A stretch of DNA of 64,000 bases, taken from CAZZHG01 sp964653655. GTDB taxonomy: Bacteria; Bdellovibrionota; FAC87; UBA2466. Positions 1 through 7,733 of the stretch are shown here, in pieces. The DNA is taken from the NCBI GenBank assembly GCA_964653655.1, contig CAZZHG010000003.1, forward strand, positions 1 through 64,000, in the 5' to 3' direction. The translations under genes and the position numbers were made by a program. The stretch's first letter is position 1. The number at the start of each line of letters is the position of its first letter. The notes beneath the pieces were generated by a model. The model was given only the letters and a program-made list of their open reading frames with translations. It was not told the origin of the DNA and ran no database searches.

Positions 1-311
1 AGCGGGAACGCACCGTTGGCATGCTGAACGAGTCGGATCTGACGGACGAGCCGGGTAAGCACAGTCCGATTCTGACGCGGTCCTCTCAGTCTCCGGGAGT
101 CGATCGGGTCATGGAGGCTCGGCAGGAGCTCAAGCGTATCGAGACTCATTTCTCGGCGGACGCGAACGTCATGGCCATCCTCCATGGGTTGAAGGATGGA
201 ATGAGCGGCCCGGAAATCCAGGCGGCGTGGAAGATGCAAAGAATGGATTACGAAAGTGCCCTGAAGCGGATGCGACGGGGCGTGGAGCGGCTGAGCCGCC
301 AGGACATTTAG
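1..311 (+). CDS. Sigma-70-like regulatory protein, 3' part (truncated by window edge)
   Basis: The frame is open from the first bases, with sensible codons before the first ATG at 21, so this is probably the C-terminal part of a longer protein. The last ~50 residues contain a region-4-like helix-turn-helix pattern: 'ILHGLKDGMSGPEI' followed by 'MDYESALKRMRRGVERL', which matches the short sigma-like proteins in which a helix-turn-helix follows 'G(L/M)SG.EI'. Family assignment is by pattern only. It is followed after 12 nt by a small unknown gene and an overlapping ImmA/IrrE protease, so it probably belongs to a regulatory cassette. It could be a sigma factor or only a relative that lost promoter recognition; the N-terminal part needed to decide is outside the window. 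Confidence 0.6.
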   Translation, partial: RERTVGMLNESDLTDEPGKHSPILTRSSQSPGVDRVMEARQELKRIETHFSADANVMAILHGLKDGMSGPEIQAAWKMQRMDYESALKRMRRGVERLSRQDI

Positions 312-323
312 CAGGGAGCAAGT

Positions 324-746
324 ATGGGAACCGACGACGGAGCCAAACTGATCCAGCAGAGAGACACAATATACGGATTTCTCGCCGAACAGTCTCTCGT
401 CGATATTGAAGGCGAGGCGACGGACGGCGATCAAAGCGAGCGAGCCGAAAACGTGCGTCAGCTTCTTCTCGGCGCCGTGAAAGAACACCGCCAGCGCGCT
501 TTGAACCGGGCCCTCGAGGTTTACCGCGACGAAGTCCGCCTGTACCAGTCCCGCCATTTCCAGCCGCCGACGAAAGCCGCCGAGCGCCGGGAGCTTCTCG
601 GCACGATCCTCCAGCGGTTCGGCGAGGGGGAGCGCAGCTTTCTGACTTTGCAGCACCGGGAATTCAAGAATCTTTCGGACGCCGACGTGGAGAGCCTTCT
701 CAAGCAGCTAGAGGCTCTGGGAGTTCTCAATGCGGGCTCACGGTAA
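324..746 (+). CDS. Hypothetical protein in sigma-like / ImmA-IrrE cassette
   Basis: A 140-residue, highly charged, mostly helical protein without signal peptide or membrane segment. I do not recognise a domain. The start ATG has an AGGGAG ribosome site 7-8 nt upstream, and its 3' end overlaps the following metallopeptidase gene by 17 nt, which supports co-translation. The C-terminal half ('LLGTILQRFGEGERSFLTL...LSDADVESLLKQLEALGVL') looks like a compact helical or winged-helix domain. Its position between a sigma-like protein and an ImmA/IrrE peptidase suggests it is an adaptor or substrate of that peptidase; that is inference from context only. Confidence 0.7.
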   Translation: MGTDDGAKLIQQRDTIYGFLAEQSLVDIEGEATDGDQSERAENVRQLLLGAVKEHRQRALNRALEVYRDEVRLYQSRHFQPPTKAAERRELLGTILQRFGEGERSFLTLQHREFKNLSDADVESLLKQLEALGVLNAGSR

Positions 747-1524
747 AGGATCGAGCCAGCCTATTCCGCCCCACTTTCAGTCTCCCGATGCCCTGTTGCG
801 GGAACTGGGAATCGAAGAACCCGCCGACATTCACATTGAAGCCATCGCCCAGCATTGCGGTGCCACCGTTTTGTACGAAGAGATGGAAGGTAGCGAGGCC
901 CGTCTCATCGGATACGGAAAGCGCGCCTTCATCACGGTGAACAACCGCTCCGTGGTTCCACGCCAAAGATTTTCCGCCGCCCACGAACTTGGCCACTGGA
1001 TGTGGGATCGGGGGAAAGCGGCTTACGCTTGCGGCGGCGAGGCTCTGTCTGCGGCGCCCGCCAAAGGCGGACAGAATCCGGAGAGGCGCGCGAACCGATA
1101 CGCCACCGACTTGCTGCTACCCAAAGAAATGTTTTTTCGTGAAATGAACGGGCGAGCGCCGAGCTTGCGCGCCATTGAAGGGGCCGCCGCCGTTTTCCGT
1201 ACCAGCCTTTCCGCCACGGCCATTCGTTGGGTGGAGCTCGATCCGAATCCGGTACTTCTGGTCTGCTACGGCCCAAAGGGGCGGCTCTGGTGGGCGAAGA
1301 GCTCCAACATTTCCGGCGATGTTAAGCTGAAGAAAATTCCCGACAAACTTTCGGCGGCCCACGAACTTCTGACGACCGATCACGTATACGCGGAAAGCAA
1401 TCCGCTGGAAGGATCCTTCTGGCTCGAGAATGTCGACGATAAAGCCATCAGCGTCACCGAGGAGTCGGTGCGCCTGTCCTCCGAAATGGTGCTGACACTG
1501 CTTCATCTCGAAGGCGAAGGCTGA
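730..1524 (+). CDS. ImmA/IrrE family metallo-endopeptidase
   Basis: A 264-residue cytoplasmic protein with the gluzincin motif HELGH at residues 85-89 (two zinc His and the catalytic Glu), followed about 30 residues later by 'ERRANRYATDLLLP', the second conserved block of the ImmA/IrrE family. Glu118 is the candidate third zinc ligand; the residue just before Ala-Asn is Arg rather than the usual Glu. Members of this family cleave repressors or stress regulators (ImmA cuts ImmR in ICEBs1; IrrE/PprI cuts DdrO in Deinococcus). The start lies inside the previous gene behind a GGGAG site. No HTH domain is fused, so a separate partner is expected; the two preceding genes are the natural candidates. 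Confidence 0.9.
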   Translation: MRAHGKGSSQPIPPHFQSPDALLRELGIEEPADIHIEAIAQHCGATVLYEEMEGSEARLIGYGKRAFITVNNRSVVPRQRFSAAHELGHWMWDRGKAAYACGGEALSAAPAKGGQNPERRANRYATDLLLPKEMFFREMNGRAPSLRAIEGAAAVFRTSLSATAIRWVELDPNPVLLVCYGPKGRLWWAKSSNISGDVKLKKIPDKLSAAHELLTTDHVYAESNPLEGSFWLENVDDKAISVTEESVRLSSEMVLTLLHLEGEG

Positions 1525-1580
1525 CCTCGCCGGGTTGTCGGCACGGCGTTTGCTTTTCCTCCCTCCGGAAGGAGACTCCT

Positions 1581-1799
1581 ATGAGACGCTTCAAGAAGAA
1601 CAAGTTCAACCGCGCTCTGGCCAAATACCGGGCTCGTCTTTCCGTCGGCACCGATGGCGGCGGCGAAGGAGGCACATCCGGAAACTGGGGTGGCGGCGCC
1701 ACCGCGGGCGAAGGATCGGAAGAGGGCAAAATCCCCGAAGGCAAGGCGATGGTCGATCCGAGGGATCTCAGAAAAAAGGTCTCCGGGTTGCCTGTTTAG
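1581..1799 (+). CDS. Small Gly/Glu-rich hypothetical protein
   Basis: A 72-residue ORF with a strong AAGGAG site 8 nt before the ATG. The first 20 residues are very basic ('MRRFKKNKFNRALAKYRARL'), followed by a low-complexity Gly/Gly-Glu segment and a charged tail. No domain recognised. It sits between the ImmA/IrrE gene and a phosphoribosyltransferase gene 20 nt downstream. The good ribosome site and the asymmetric composition favour a real gene, but a short low-complexity ORF in GC-rich DNA can be spurious. Confidence 0.5.
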   Translation: MRRFKKNKFNRALAKYRARLSVGTDGGGEGGTSGNWGGGATAGEGSEEGKIPEGKAMVDPRDLRKKVSGLPV

Positions 1800-1819
1800 C
1801 GGATCGAAGGAGCTATTCC

Positions 1820-2521
1820 ATGACGTATCGGTTTGCGAATCGTGTCGAGGCCGGCAAAGAACTAGCGAAGAAACTCGTTCGGTTTTCCAAGGATTCGCTC
1901 ACGACGGTCCTGGCTTTGCCGAGAGGCGGTGTGCCGGTCGCCCATGAGGTTGCTCGAGTCCTTCGGGCGCCCCTCGATGTTTTTGTCGTCAGAAAATTGG
2001 GAACTCCGGTGGATCCGGAGCTCGCCATGGGGGCCGTCGCCAGCGGCGGAGTGCGTGTGCTTAACGATCAGGTCATTCGCATGGCGCGCGTGACGAAGGA
2101 GGCGATCGAGGAGGTCACGAAAAAAGAGCGGGCCGAGATCGCCCGGCGGGAAAGCTTCTATCGAGGCAGGGCGCGGCCGCTCTCCCTGGCCGGAAAGACG
2201 GTCATTCTGGTCGACGACGGGATCGCGACCGGGTCGACCATGCTCGCTGCGGTGCAGGCCGTGCGCGAATTGAAGCCCGCGGAAGTGGTGGTCGCCGTGC
2301 CGGTATCCTCCATCGAAGCGTATCGATCGGTCGAAAGCGTCGCCGACGGGGTGGAGTGTGTTTTCGTACCCGAAAACCTTCTCAGCGTCGGGCAGTGGTA
2401 TCAGGACTTCAGGCAAACTACCGACGAGGAAGTCCGTTTTCTTCTGGAGGAAAGCCTCGAGCCCTCTCAGACCAGGGAGGGCCCGGGAGAAGGAAGGGCC
2501 CGATGCGCGAAAGACGCGTGA
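1820..2521 (+). CDS. Phosphoribosyltransferase
   Basis: The ATG at 1820 has a GAAGGAG site in front and begins at the conserved N-terminus; the longer upstream extension of this frame is not family-like. The 233-residue protein has the type I PRTase fold signature: 'LALPRGGVPVA' near residue 31, 'VVRKLGTP' near 56 and the PRPP-binding loop 'VILVDDGIATGST' at 128-140. It belongs to the group often found next to, or fused with, a dienelactone-hydrolase-like domain, and exactly such a gene overlaps its 3' end by 19 nt. The physiological base substrate of this group is not known to me. The last ~20 residues are a low-complexity tail that probably only reflects the overlap with the next gene. Confidence 0.88.
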   Translation: MTYRFANRVEAGKELAKKLVRFSKDSLTTVLALPRGGVPVAHEVARVLRAPLDVFVVRKLGTPVDPELAMGAVASGGVRVLNDQVIRMARVTKEAIEEVTKKERAEIARRESFYRGRARPLSLAGKTVILVDDGIATGSTMLAAVQAVRELKPAEVVVAVPVSSIEAYRSVESVADGVECVFVPENLLSVGQWYQDFRQTTDEEVRFLLEESLEPSQTREGPGEGRARCAKDA

Positions 2522-3207
2522 CGTTTTCCGTCGGCGATTCCTGTCTCGTGGGCGATCTGAGCGAGCCGCCCGGTGCCGAGGGGCTCGTGATCTTCGCTCA
2601 CGGCAGCGGCAGTAACCGAAAGAGCAGCCGGAACCGATTCGTGGCGGCTCGCCTCCATGAGGCGAAATTGGCCACCTTCCTCCTCGATCTGCTCACCGGT
2701 ACGGAGGAAAGCCTGGACGCGAGAAATGGAACTTTTCGGTTCGACATCCCTCTGCTCGCCCAGAGACTGGGCCGGGCGATCCGGTGGCTCTCGGAGCAGC
2801 CGAGGATCGGTAGACTGCCGCTGGGACTCTACGGCGCGAGCACGGGTGCGGCGGCGGCCTTGGAGGCCGCGGCCGAAAATCCGCTGGCGGTGCGGGCGGT
2901 GGTTTCCCGGGGAGGGCGGCCCGACCTGGCCGTCGAGTCGCTCGCGAAGGTACGCGCGCCGACTCTCCTTCTCGTTGGGGAAAACGACGGAACCGTCATC
3001 GATTTGAATCAGGCGGCGTTCGAACGGCTCGGCTCGGCTCACAAAAGACTCGAGGTGATCGGCGGGGCTTCGCATCTATTCGAGGAGCCGGGCACCTTGG
3101 ACCGAGTAGCCGAGCTATCGGCGCAATGGTTTTGGACGAATCTGGCTCCGTCGAAAAGGCGGGCGCACGAAGTTCCGGCACTTCGCTTGCAGCACGAAAG
3201 CGTGTGA
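2503..3207 (+). CDS. Alpha/beta hydrolase, dienelactone hydrolase-like
   Basis: A 234-residue cytoplasmic enzyme. The start at 2503 follows a GGAAGGGCCC stretch and lies inside the end of the phosphoribosyltransferase gene. Oxyanion region 'FAHGSGSNRKSSRN' is near residue 31; nucleophile elbow G-A-S-T-G gives Ser113; the acid is Asp162 in 'GENDGT' and the base His191 in 'GASHLF'. All three catalytic residues are thus present. The family usually occurs linked to a PRTase as here, so the two products probably act together. The substrate is unknown. The C-terminal ~25 residues are basic and not part of the fold. Confidence 0.87.
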   Translation: MRERRVTFSVGDSCLVGDLSEPPGAEGLVIFAHGSGSNRKSSRNRFVAARLHEAKLATFLLDLLTGTEESLDARNGTFRFDIPLLAQRLGRAIRWLSEQPRIGRLPLGLYGASTGAAAALEAAAENPLAVRAVVSRGGRPDLAVESLAKVRAPTLLLVGENDGTVIDLNQAAFERLGSAHKRLEVIGGASHLFEEPGTLDRVAELSAQWFWTNLAPSKRRAHEVPALRLQHESV

Positions 3208-3230
3208 ACCAAGGCAGGAGGAACGAGCTC

Positions 3231-3782
3231 ATGGTGAAGCCAATCGCCGCTATTCTATTTCTCACTCTATTTCTGATTCCGTCGAATCTGAAGGGCGCCC
3301 GGCCCGACCAGTTCAAGCCGTTCGCGAGAGCGACACTGGTTCCGAAAAGTGACTCCGGGGTCAGCGGTACCGTGGATTTCACGCTCCGAGGAACGGATCT
3401 GCTCGTGAAGGCCTACGTTTCGAACCTCGTCCCGGGCAAGCACGGCTTTCACGTGCACCAAAACGGAAGCTGTGACGGCGAGCAGGCCGAGAAAGCGGGC
3501 GACCACTACAATCCGACGGGTTCCCGCCACGGAGGTCCCAAGGGGGACCATCGCCATGTGGGCGATTTCGGAAACCTTCAGGCCGACGGCAAGGGAAACG
3601 CCGTTCTGGAAGCGAAGATCGCCGCCCCTAAGGGGAACGGTTTCAAATCGTGGAACGATTTGGTGGGCCGGTCCGTGATTATCCATCGGGATGGGGATGA
3701 TCTGAACTCGCAGCCCGGAGGAAACTCCGGGGATAAGATCGCGTGTGGGGTAATACAGGCGAACACTCCGGAAGGGGAATGA
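3231..3782 (+). CDS. sodC: Secreted superoxide dismutase [Cu-Zn]
   Basis: Converts superoxide to peroxide and oxygen in the periplasm. The ATG at 3231 has an AGGAGG site and begins a signal peptide ('AAILFLTLFLIP', cleavage near residue 22). Metal ligands are visible: HVH at 74-76, His92, the zinc loop with His100, His109 and Asp112, and the Cu ligand His152 in 'VIIH'. The structural disulfide Cys81-Cys172 is present. Length 183 aa is normal for bacterial SodC. The longer upstream frame overlaps the hydrolase gene and lacks a plausible start. It is 23 nt downstream of the hydrolase gene and could share its transcript. Confidence 0.95.
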   Translation: MVKPIAAILFLTLFLIPSNLKGARPDQFKPFARATLVPKSDSGVSGTVDFTLRGTDLLVKAYVSNLVPGKHGFHVHQNGSCDGEQAEKAGDHYNPTGSRHGGPKGDHRHVGDFGNLQADGKGNAVLEAKIAAPKGNGFKSWNDLVGRSVIIHRDGDDLNSQPGGNSGDKIACGVIQANTPEGE

Positions 3783-4130
3783 GGGCAAGGCAGGTAAAGT
3801 TCGTCGCTCTGGGGCCACGTACGACTCGAGGACCACGTTGGCTCGCGGCCGCTATCGAGGAGGCGAAAAGGCGGGCCCGGTACATTACCTTAGCGGCCTA
3901 CCGCTTGAAGGGCCGAGGTTTCGGGAACGTCTGCAGACGAAGAATTAGGGTCGCAAGTGAGATGGCTAGGAAACGCATTGTTAACTCCTTGTGGGACCAG
4001 GGTTTACCGAGAAACCCCTTCCCGCCGGAAGAGAGACTAATGCAGGGCGTCATGTATTGTGGGGCGCCATACCCCTCAGATTTAAGTAGTCGATTTCACA
4101 GATAATGCATTCCCGCCTTTTCGCCGATAA
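3783..4130. other. Intergenic region with one copy of a dispersed repeat
   Basis: This 348-nt stretch holds no convincing gene. A 120-codon frame across it (3743-4105) overlaps the sodC tail, has no ribosome site and owes its similarity to another intergenic frame near 32240 to a DNA repeat. The repeat occupies 3805-3883. The remainder (about 3890-4130) has lower GC; a possible -10 hexamer GATAAG at 4126-4131 precedes the next gene. Confidence 0.6.
3805..3883 (+). repeat. Dispersed 79-nt repeat, copy A
   Basis: This segment matches 32256-32334 over its full 79 nt without gaps: both begin CGCTCTGGGGCCACGTACGA and share TATCGAGGAGGCGAA plus AGGCGGG near the end, with a diverged centre. A shorter inverted copy covering the second half lies at 31973-32016. 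Confidence 0.75.
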
Positions 4131-6191
4131 GTGCTTGTGGCAAAGGCACGCAAAAAAAGCCGCTCGAGCTTCGACGTGGTCTGCATCGGAGCGGGGCCCG
4201 CGGGACTGACCGCGGCTTACGTTCTGTCGAAGCAGGGTAAGAAAGTTCTCGTGCTCGAAGGCGATCCGACTTACGTCGGGGGAATCTCGCGTACGGTTCA
4301 GTACAAGGGCTTTCGCTTCGATGTAGGCGGCCACCGCTTCTTCACGAAATCGAAACCCGTTCAAGCTTTATGGAACGAGCTGTTGCCGAAAGGCATGCTG
4401 GTCAGGAAGCGCAAGTCGCGCATCTATTACCGCGGCAAGTTTTTCTCCTATCCGCTGAAACCGGCGGAGGCGCTCTTCAATCTCGGTATCCTCGAGTCGG
4501 CCATCTGCATGCTTTCGTATGCGAAGGCGAAACTCTTTCCGGTGCCCAATCCGAAGAGCTTCGAGGATTGGGTTTGCAATCAGTTCGGCCGCCGCCTGTT
4601 TCAGATCTTCTTCAAGACCTACACGGAAAAAGTGTGGGGCATGGACTGCAAGGAAATCTCCGCCGACTGGGCTGCCCAGCGGATTAAGGGGCTTTCTTTG
4701 GGCAAAGCCGTTTGGAACGCGCTCGCGAGCCTGCTTCCTTTCCGCGGCGCCAACAGGGTGAAAACTCTCATCGAGTCTTTTCATTATCCGAAAGAAGGCC
4801 CGGGCATGATGTGGGAGGCGGCCGCGAAGCTCACCGCCGAGCACGGCGGGGAAATCCGCATGGGTTGCCGGGTCACCGCCCTCGAAATGGAGGAGGACGG
4901 CCCGCAGAAGGTCACCTATCACGACGGAGAAGGAAAGAACGTTACCGTCACCTGCGATCACGTGCTGTCCTCCGCTCCGCTACGCGAAGTGATCTCGATG
5001 CTCGACCCGAAGCCCCGTTGCTCCGCGCGCGTCCAGCAGCTTCGTTACCGCGACTTTCTCACCGTCGCGCTGATCGTGAAAGACAACGAGCGTTTCGACG
5101 ACAACTGGCTCTACATCCACGATCCCGGCGTGAAGGTCGGCCGCATTCAGAATTTCAAGTCCTGGTCCCCCCATCTGGTTCCCGTGAAAGGACAGGCCTG
5201 CCTCGGTCTCGAGTACTTCTGTTTCGAAGGAGACGGGCTCTGGGAGGCTTCCGACGAGTCGCTCATCCGGCTGGCGCGCAAGGAAGTGGAGCGGCTGGGT
5301 CTCATCGCGGCCGAGGATTTCGTGGAAGGGACCGTCGTCCGCCAGCCGAAGGCCTACCCGGTTTACGACGGAATCTATTCGGGCATTCTCGAGGAAGTAC
5401 GCGCCGAGCTGGAAGGGCGGTTTCCGCAGCTTCACCTCGTGGGCCGCAACGGGATGCACAAGTACAACAACCAGGACCACTCGATGATGACGGCCCTTCT
5501 CACGGCGGAAAACATCGCCGCGGGAACCCGCCGCTTCGATCCCTGGGCCGTGAACGAGGACGCCGAATACCACGAGGAGGGGGAATCCACCTCGAAGGGC
5601 GCGAGCGGGCTTCGTTTGGTTCCGATGCCGGTGGAATCGCCCGCCGAAGCTCCGGCCGCGCGAGTGCCGATCATGTCGGATTATTCGAGGCGCCGGAAAC
5701 TGAAAATTTTGGAGGAGTACGCCCCCACCGAGGCCCGGATTCTGGAAGTGGGGAGCGGTGCCGGCTGGATGTCCGATCGCTTGACCGAAATGGGCCATGA
5801 GGTAACGAGAGTCGATTTGGTTCCGGGTCCCGGTACGGTCGTCGGCGACATCCGCAAGTGGAAGTCCATGGGTCTGAAAGCCGACACCTACGACGTTGTG
5901 GTGGCCATGGAGCTCATCGAGCACGTAGATTGCCTCGACGACCTCGTCGCTCTCTGCAAGCCGGGCGGGCTCATTTTCCTGTCTAGCCCCGCCCCGAAGT
6001 GGGACTGGGCGATGAAGATTCTGGAAGCCATAGGCCTCAATCAAAAGCGCACCTCGCCCCACGATCACCTCGTCGATTTCACGACGATTCCCCTCGAGCC
6101 GGTGATGGTCAGACGGCAGCTCGGCATCCATCAGCTCGGCCTTTTCCGTAAGGCCGTTCCGCCCGCCAAGGCCCTTCGCCGCCGCGCCTAA
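4131..6191 (+). CDS. FAD-dependent oxidoreductase fused to class I SAM methyltransferase
   Basis: A 686-residue two-domain protein. Residues ~14-465 form an amine-oxidase/UDP-galactopyranose-mutase-like flavoprotein: dinucleotide motif 'GAGPAG' at 20-25, a substrate-entry block 'GGHRFFTKS', and a C-terminal FAD-contact region 'GRNGMHKYNNQDHSM'. After a linker (~470-510), residues ~515-675 form a Rossmann methyltransferase with motif I 'ILEVGSGAG' and 'VVVAMELIEHV'. This oxidoreductase type normally stands alone near cell-surface glycan genes. The fusion suggests two consecutive steps on a glycan or lipid precursor (inference). No clear ribosome site is seen; an in-frame GTG at 4137, 5 nt after GATAAG, is an alternative, possibly leaderless start. 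Confidence 0.85.
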   Translation: MLVAKARKKSRSSFDVVCIGAGPAGLTAAYVLSKQGKKVLVLEGDPTYVGGISRTVQYKGFRFDVGGHRFFTKSKPVQALWNELLPKGMLVRKRKSRIYYRGKFFSYPLKPAEALFNLGILESAICMLSYAKAKLFPVPNPKSFEDWVCNQFGRRLFQIFFKTYTEKVWGMDCKEISADWAAQRIKGLSLGKAVWNALASLLPFRGANRVKTLIESFHYPKEGPGMMWEAAAKLTAEHGGEIRMGCRVTALEMEEDGPQKVTYHDGEGKNVTVTCDHVLSSAPLREVISMLDPKPRCSARVQQLRYRDFLTVALIVKDNERFDDNWLYIHDPGVKVGRIQNFKSWSPHLVPVKGQACLGLEYFCFEGDGLWEASDESLIRLARKEVERLGLIAAEDFVEGTVVRQPKAYPVYDGIYSGILEEVRAELEGRFPQLHLVGRNGMHKYNNQDHSMMTALLTAENIAAGTRRFDPWAVNEDAEYHEEGESTSKGASGLRLVPMPVESPAEAPAARVPIMSDYSRRRKLKILEEYAPTEARILEVGSGAGWMSDRLTEMGHEVTRVDLVPGPGTVVGDIRKWKSMGLKADTYDVVVAMELIEHVDCLDDLVALCKPGGLIFLSSPAPKWDWAMKILEAIGLNQKRTSPHDHLVDFTTIPLEPVMVRRQLGIHQLGLFRKAVPPAKALRRRA

Positions 6192-6259
6192 GCGCGTCTT
6201 TGACAAAATCCATCCGGCCCCTTTAGGTAAGCCCAACGTTACCTTTCTGGGGGATTTCG

Positions 6260-6727
6260 ATGCGTCGTTTGCTGATGATTTTGGGTCTCGTGGGTTTCAC
6301 TTCCGCGTCTTTCGCGGCCATTCCGTTCGCCAACCGCGCCGGCACTTATGAAGGACAGGGAACCTGGGCGGGCCGGGTCGGCGCTAACGGAACGCTCGCG
6401 GTCACCGCGACGATCAAGATCAATCGGGACGTCCGCGGTCACGTCGAGTCCATCGACGTCGCTTCCTCGTATCGCATCGTCGGGCTTCCCATGGGAGACG
6501 CCTACCAGATCCGTCAGGAGAAGAACGGCTTCTTCAACCTGTACGGAATGAACAACAAGAAGCGCGGCACCGGCTACTGCGTGGGCGATCACTGCCACAT
6601 TCAAATGCCCGGCGATCAGCTGGAAGAAACCATTCTCTTCGAAGGTGCTTGCATGAGCCGCTTCGGTTCCAAGGTCGAGTTCGGCATGTTGTGGAACTGG
6701 GACGAAAAGCTCTGCCTCAAACCCTGA
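6260..6727 (+). CDS. Secreted hypothetical protein, 155 aa
   Basis: The ATG is preceded by GGGGGAT. The first ~19 residues are a clear signal peptide ending in 'SASFA'. The mature part is a beta-rich domain with three Cys, two of them in 'GYCVGDHCHI'. No family recognised. It lies 68 nt downstream of the flavoprotein-methyltransferase gene and 81 nt before a membrane protein gene on the same strand. A periplasmic or surface location is the only functional statement the sequence supports. Confidence 0.75.
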   Translation: MRRLLMILGLVGFTSASFAAIPFANRAGTYEGQGTWAGRVGANGTLAVTATIKINRDVRGHVESIDVASSYRIVGLPMGDAYQIRQEKNGFFNLYGMNNKKRGTGYCVGDHCHIQMPGDQLEETILFEGACMSRFGSKVEFGMLWNWDEKLCLKP

Positions 6728-6808
6728 GTCCGCTGGAGCTCTGGCACATGAGCTGCATTCCATCCTCTTGCGTAGCCGACAATGCGGCCGCGGGAGGAGG
6801 ATAGGACC

Positions 6809-7324
6809 ATGTCATTGGATAAAACACGGGCGCGCCGCGTGGCGGGATTCATCATCGGCGGTTTTCTGGCGACCTGTTTGATTACGGTGGTCGTCCAGCC
6901 GGTAGCGCGCTTTCTCAATTTTCCCGAGTTCGACTTCGCGAGAAGTTTGATGCAGGGATTTACCGACCGGCCCGTGGAAACATTCTCCCTGACCTGGTGG
7001 GGAGGGCTCGCGCTGCATTTCTTCAGCGGGACCGTCCTCTTCCCGCTGCTCTATAGCGCGTTTCAAGCCCGTTTCTTTCCGAGGGACAACGTCATCGGCT
7101 CGGGCGTGGGTTTCGGGGTGGGGCTTTGGTTTCTAACTCAGCTCGTGCTCTTTCCGCTAGCGGGCGTGGGCTTCTTCGGAAGGCTTACTCAGGATCCGGC
7201 GCTTCTGGGGTTTGTGGGGTTCAATGCCCACGTTCTATATGGGCTGGTCTTAGGCTTCACGGCCGCGTACCTGGAGCCGGTGCAGCAGGCGAAGGTTATC
7301 TACTTGGAGCGCAAAGCGGCTTGA
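6809..7324 (+). CDS. Small integral membrane protein, four predicted TM segments
   Basis: A GGAGGAGGA site places the start at 6809 rather than the upstream ATG at 6782, which would lie in front of the ribosome site. The 171-residue protein has hydrophobic segments near 12-30, 62-82, 95-118 and 133-152. It resembles DUF-type four-helix membrane proteins of unknown role. The hydrophilic loops carry no motifs. Convergent with the next gene, leaving 43 nt between them. Confidence 0.75.
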   Translation: MSLDKTRARRVAGFIIGGFLATCLITVVVQPVARFLNFPEFDFARSLMQGFTDRPVETFSLTWWGGLALHFFSGTVLFPLLYSAFQARFFPRDNVIGSGVGFGVGLWFLTQLVLFPLAGVGFFGRLTQDPALLGFVGFNAHVLYGLVLGFTAAYLEPVQQAKVIYLERKAA

Positions 7325-7367
7325 GGCGACAAGCCGTCTCAATTCGCTTCATTTCGCCACAGTCCGT

Positions 7368-7724
7368 TTACGGCGTGAAGATCTGATAGAGCCGAAGCGA
7401 GATGAGCAGGAGAAACTGGAGTCTGACAATCCAGGATTCCAGTACGGGTCTGGGAACCCATCGCCTCATATAAAAATAGGTAAATAGGGGCATCAAACCC
7501 AGGCTTGCCACCCAGGCGAAGAGAAATGGGCCCATTGGCATGGTGCCCGGTTTCGTCGGGTCAATGAGAGATACCACCGAGTAAGCTATGGCGTAGAGGC
7601 ACGCCCATACGAAGACGAGAAAAAGCGCCCGCACGACGTAGGTCGCCGCTCTTTGATTCTGAAAGGTGGCGAGAACGCCGACCATCCAGATGATGGCCAA
7701 CGTCATCGTGGCGCTGTCCTTCAT
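7368..7724 (-). CDS. Small membrane protein, 118 aa
   Basis: Three to four hydrophobic segments (residues ~6-22, 28-52, 65-85, 98-112) and a 'GAGGTAAAAAA' ribosome site before the ATG. The start lies only 9 nt after the stop of the upstream lipoprotein gene, so the two are probably co-transcribed. No family recognised. Confidence 0.7.
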   Translation of the reverse strand: MKDSATMTLAIIWMVGVLATFQNQRAATYVVRALFLVFVWACLYAIAYSVVSLIDPTKPGTMPMGPFLFAWVASLGLMPLFTYFYMRRWVPRPVLESWIVRLQFLLLISLRLYQIFTP

Positions 7725-7733
7725 TTTTTTACC

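Noticed and set aside
1..1524. Prophage or ICE remnant because of the ImmA/IrrE gene
   Set aside because: No integrase, repressor, excisionase or phage structural gene is nearby; ImmA/IrrE proteins are also common outside mobile elements.
3743..4105. 120-codon ORF after sodC with similarity to a frame near 32239
   Set aside because: Similarity is due to the 79-nt DNA repeat; no ribosome site and it overlaps the sodC end.
4980..6236. 418-codon minus-strand ORF
   Set aside because: Antisense to the flavoprotein-methyltransferase gene with recognisable motifs.
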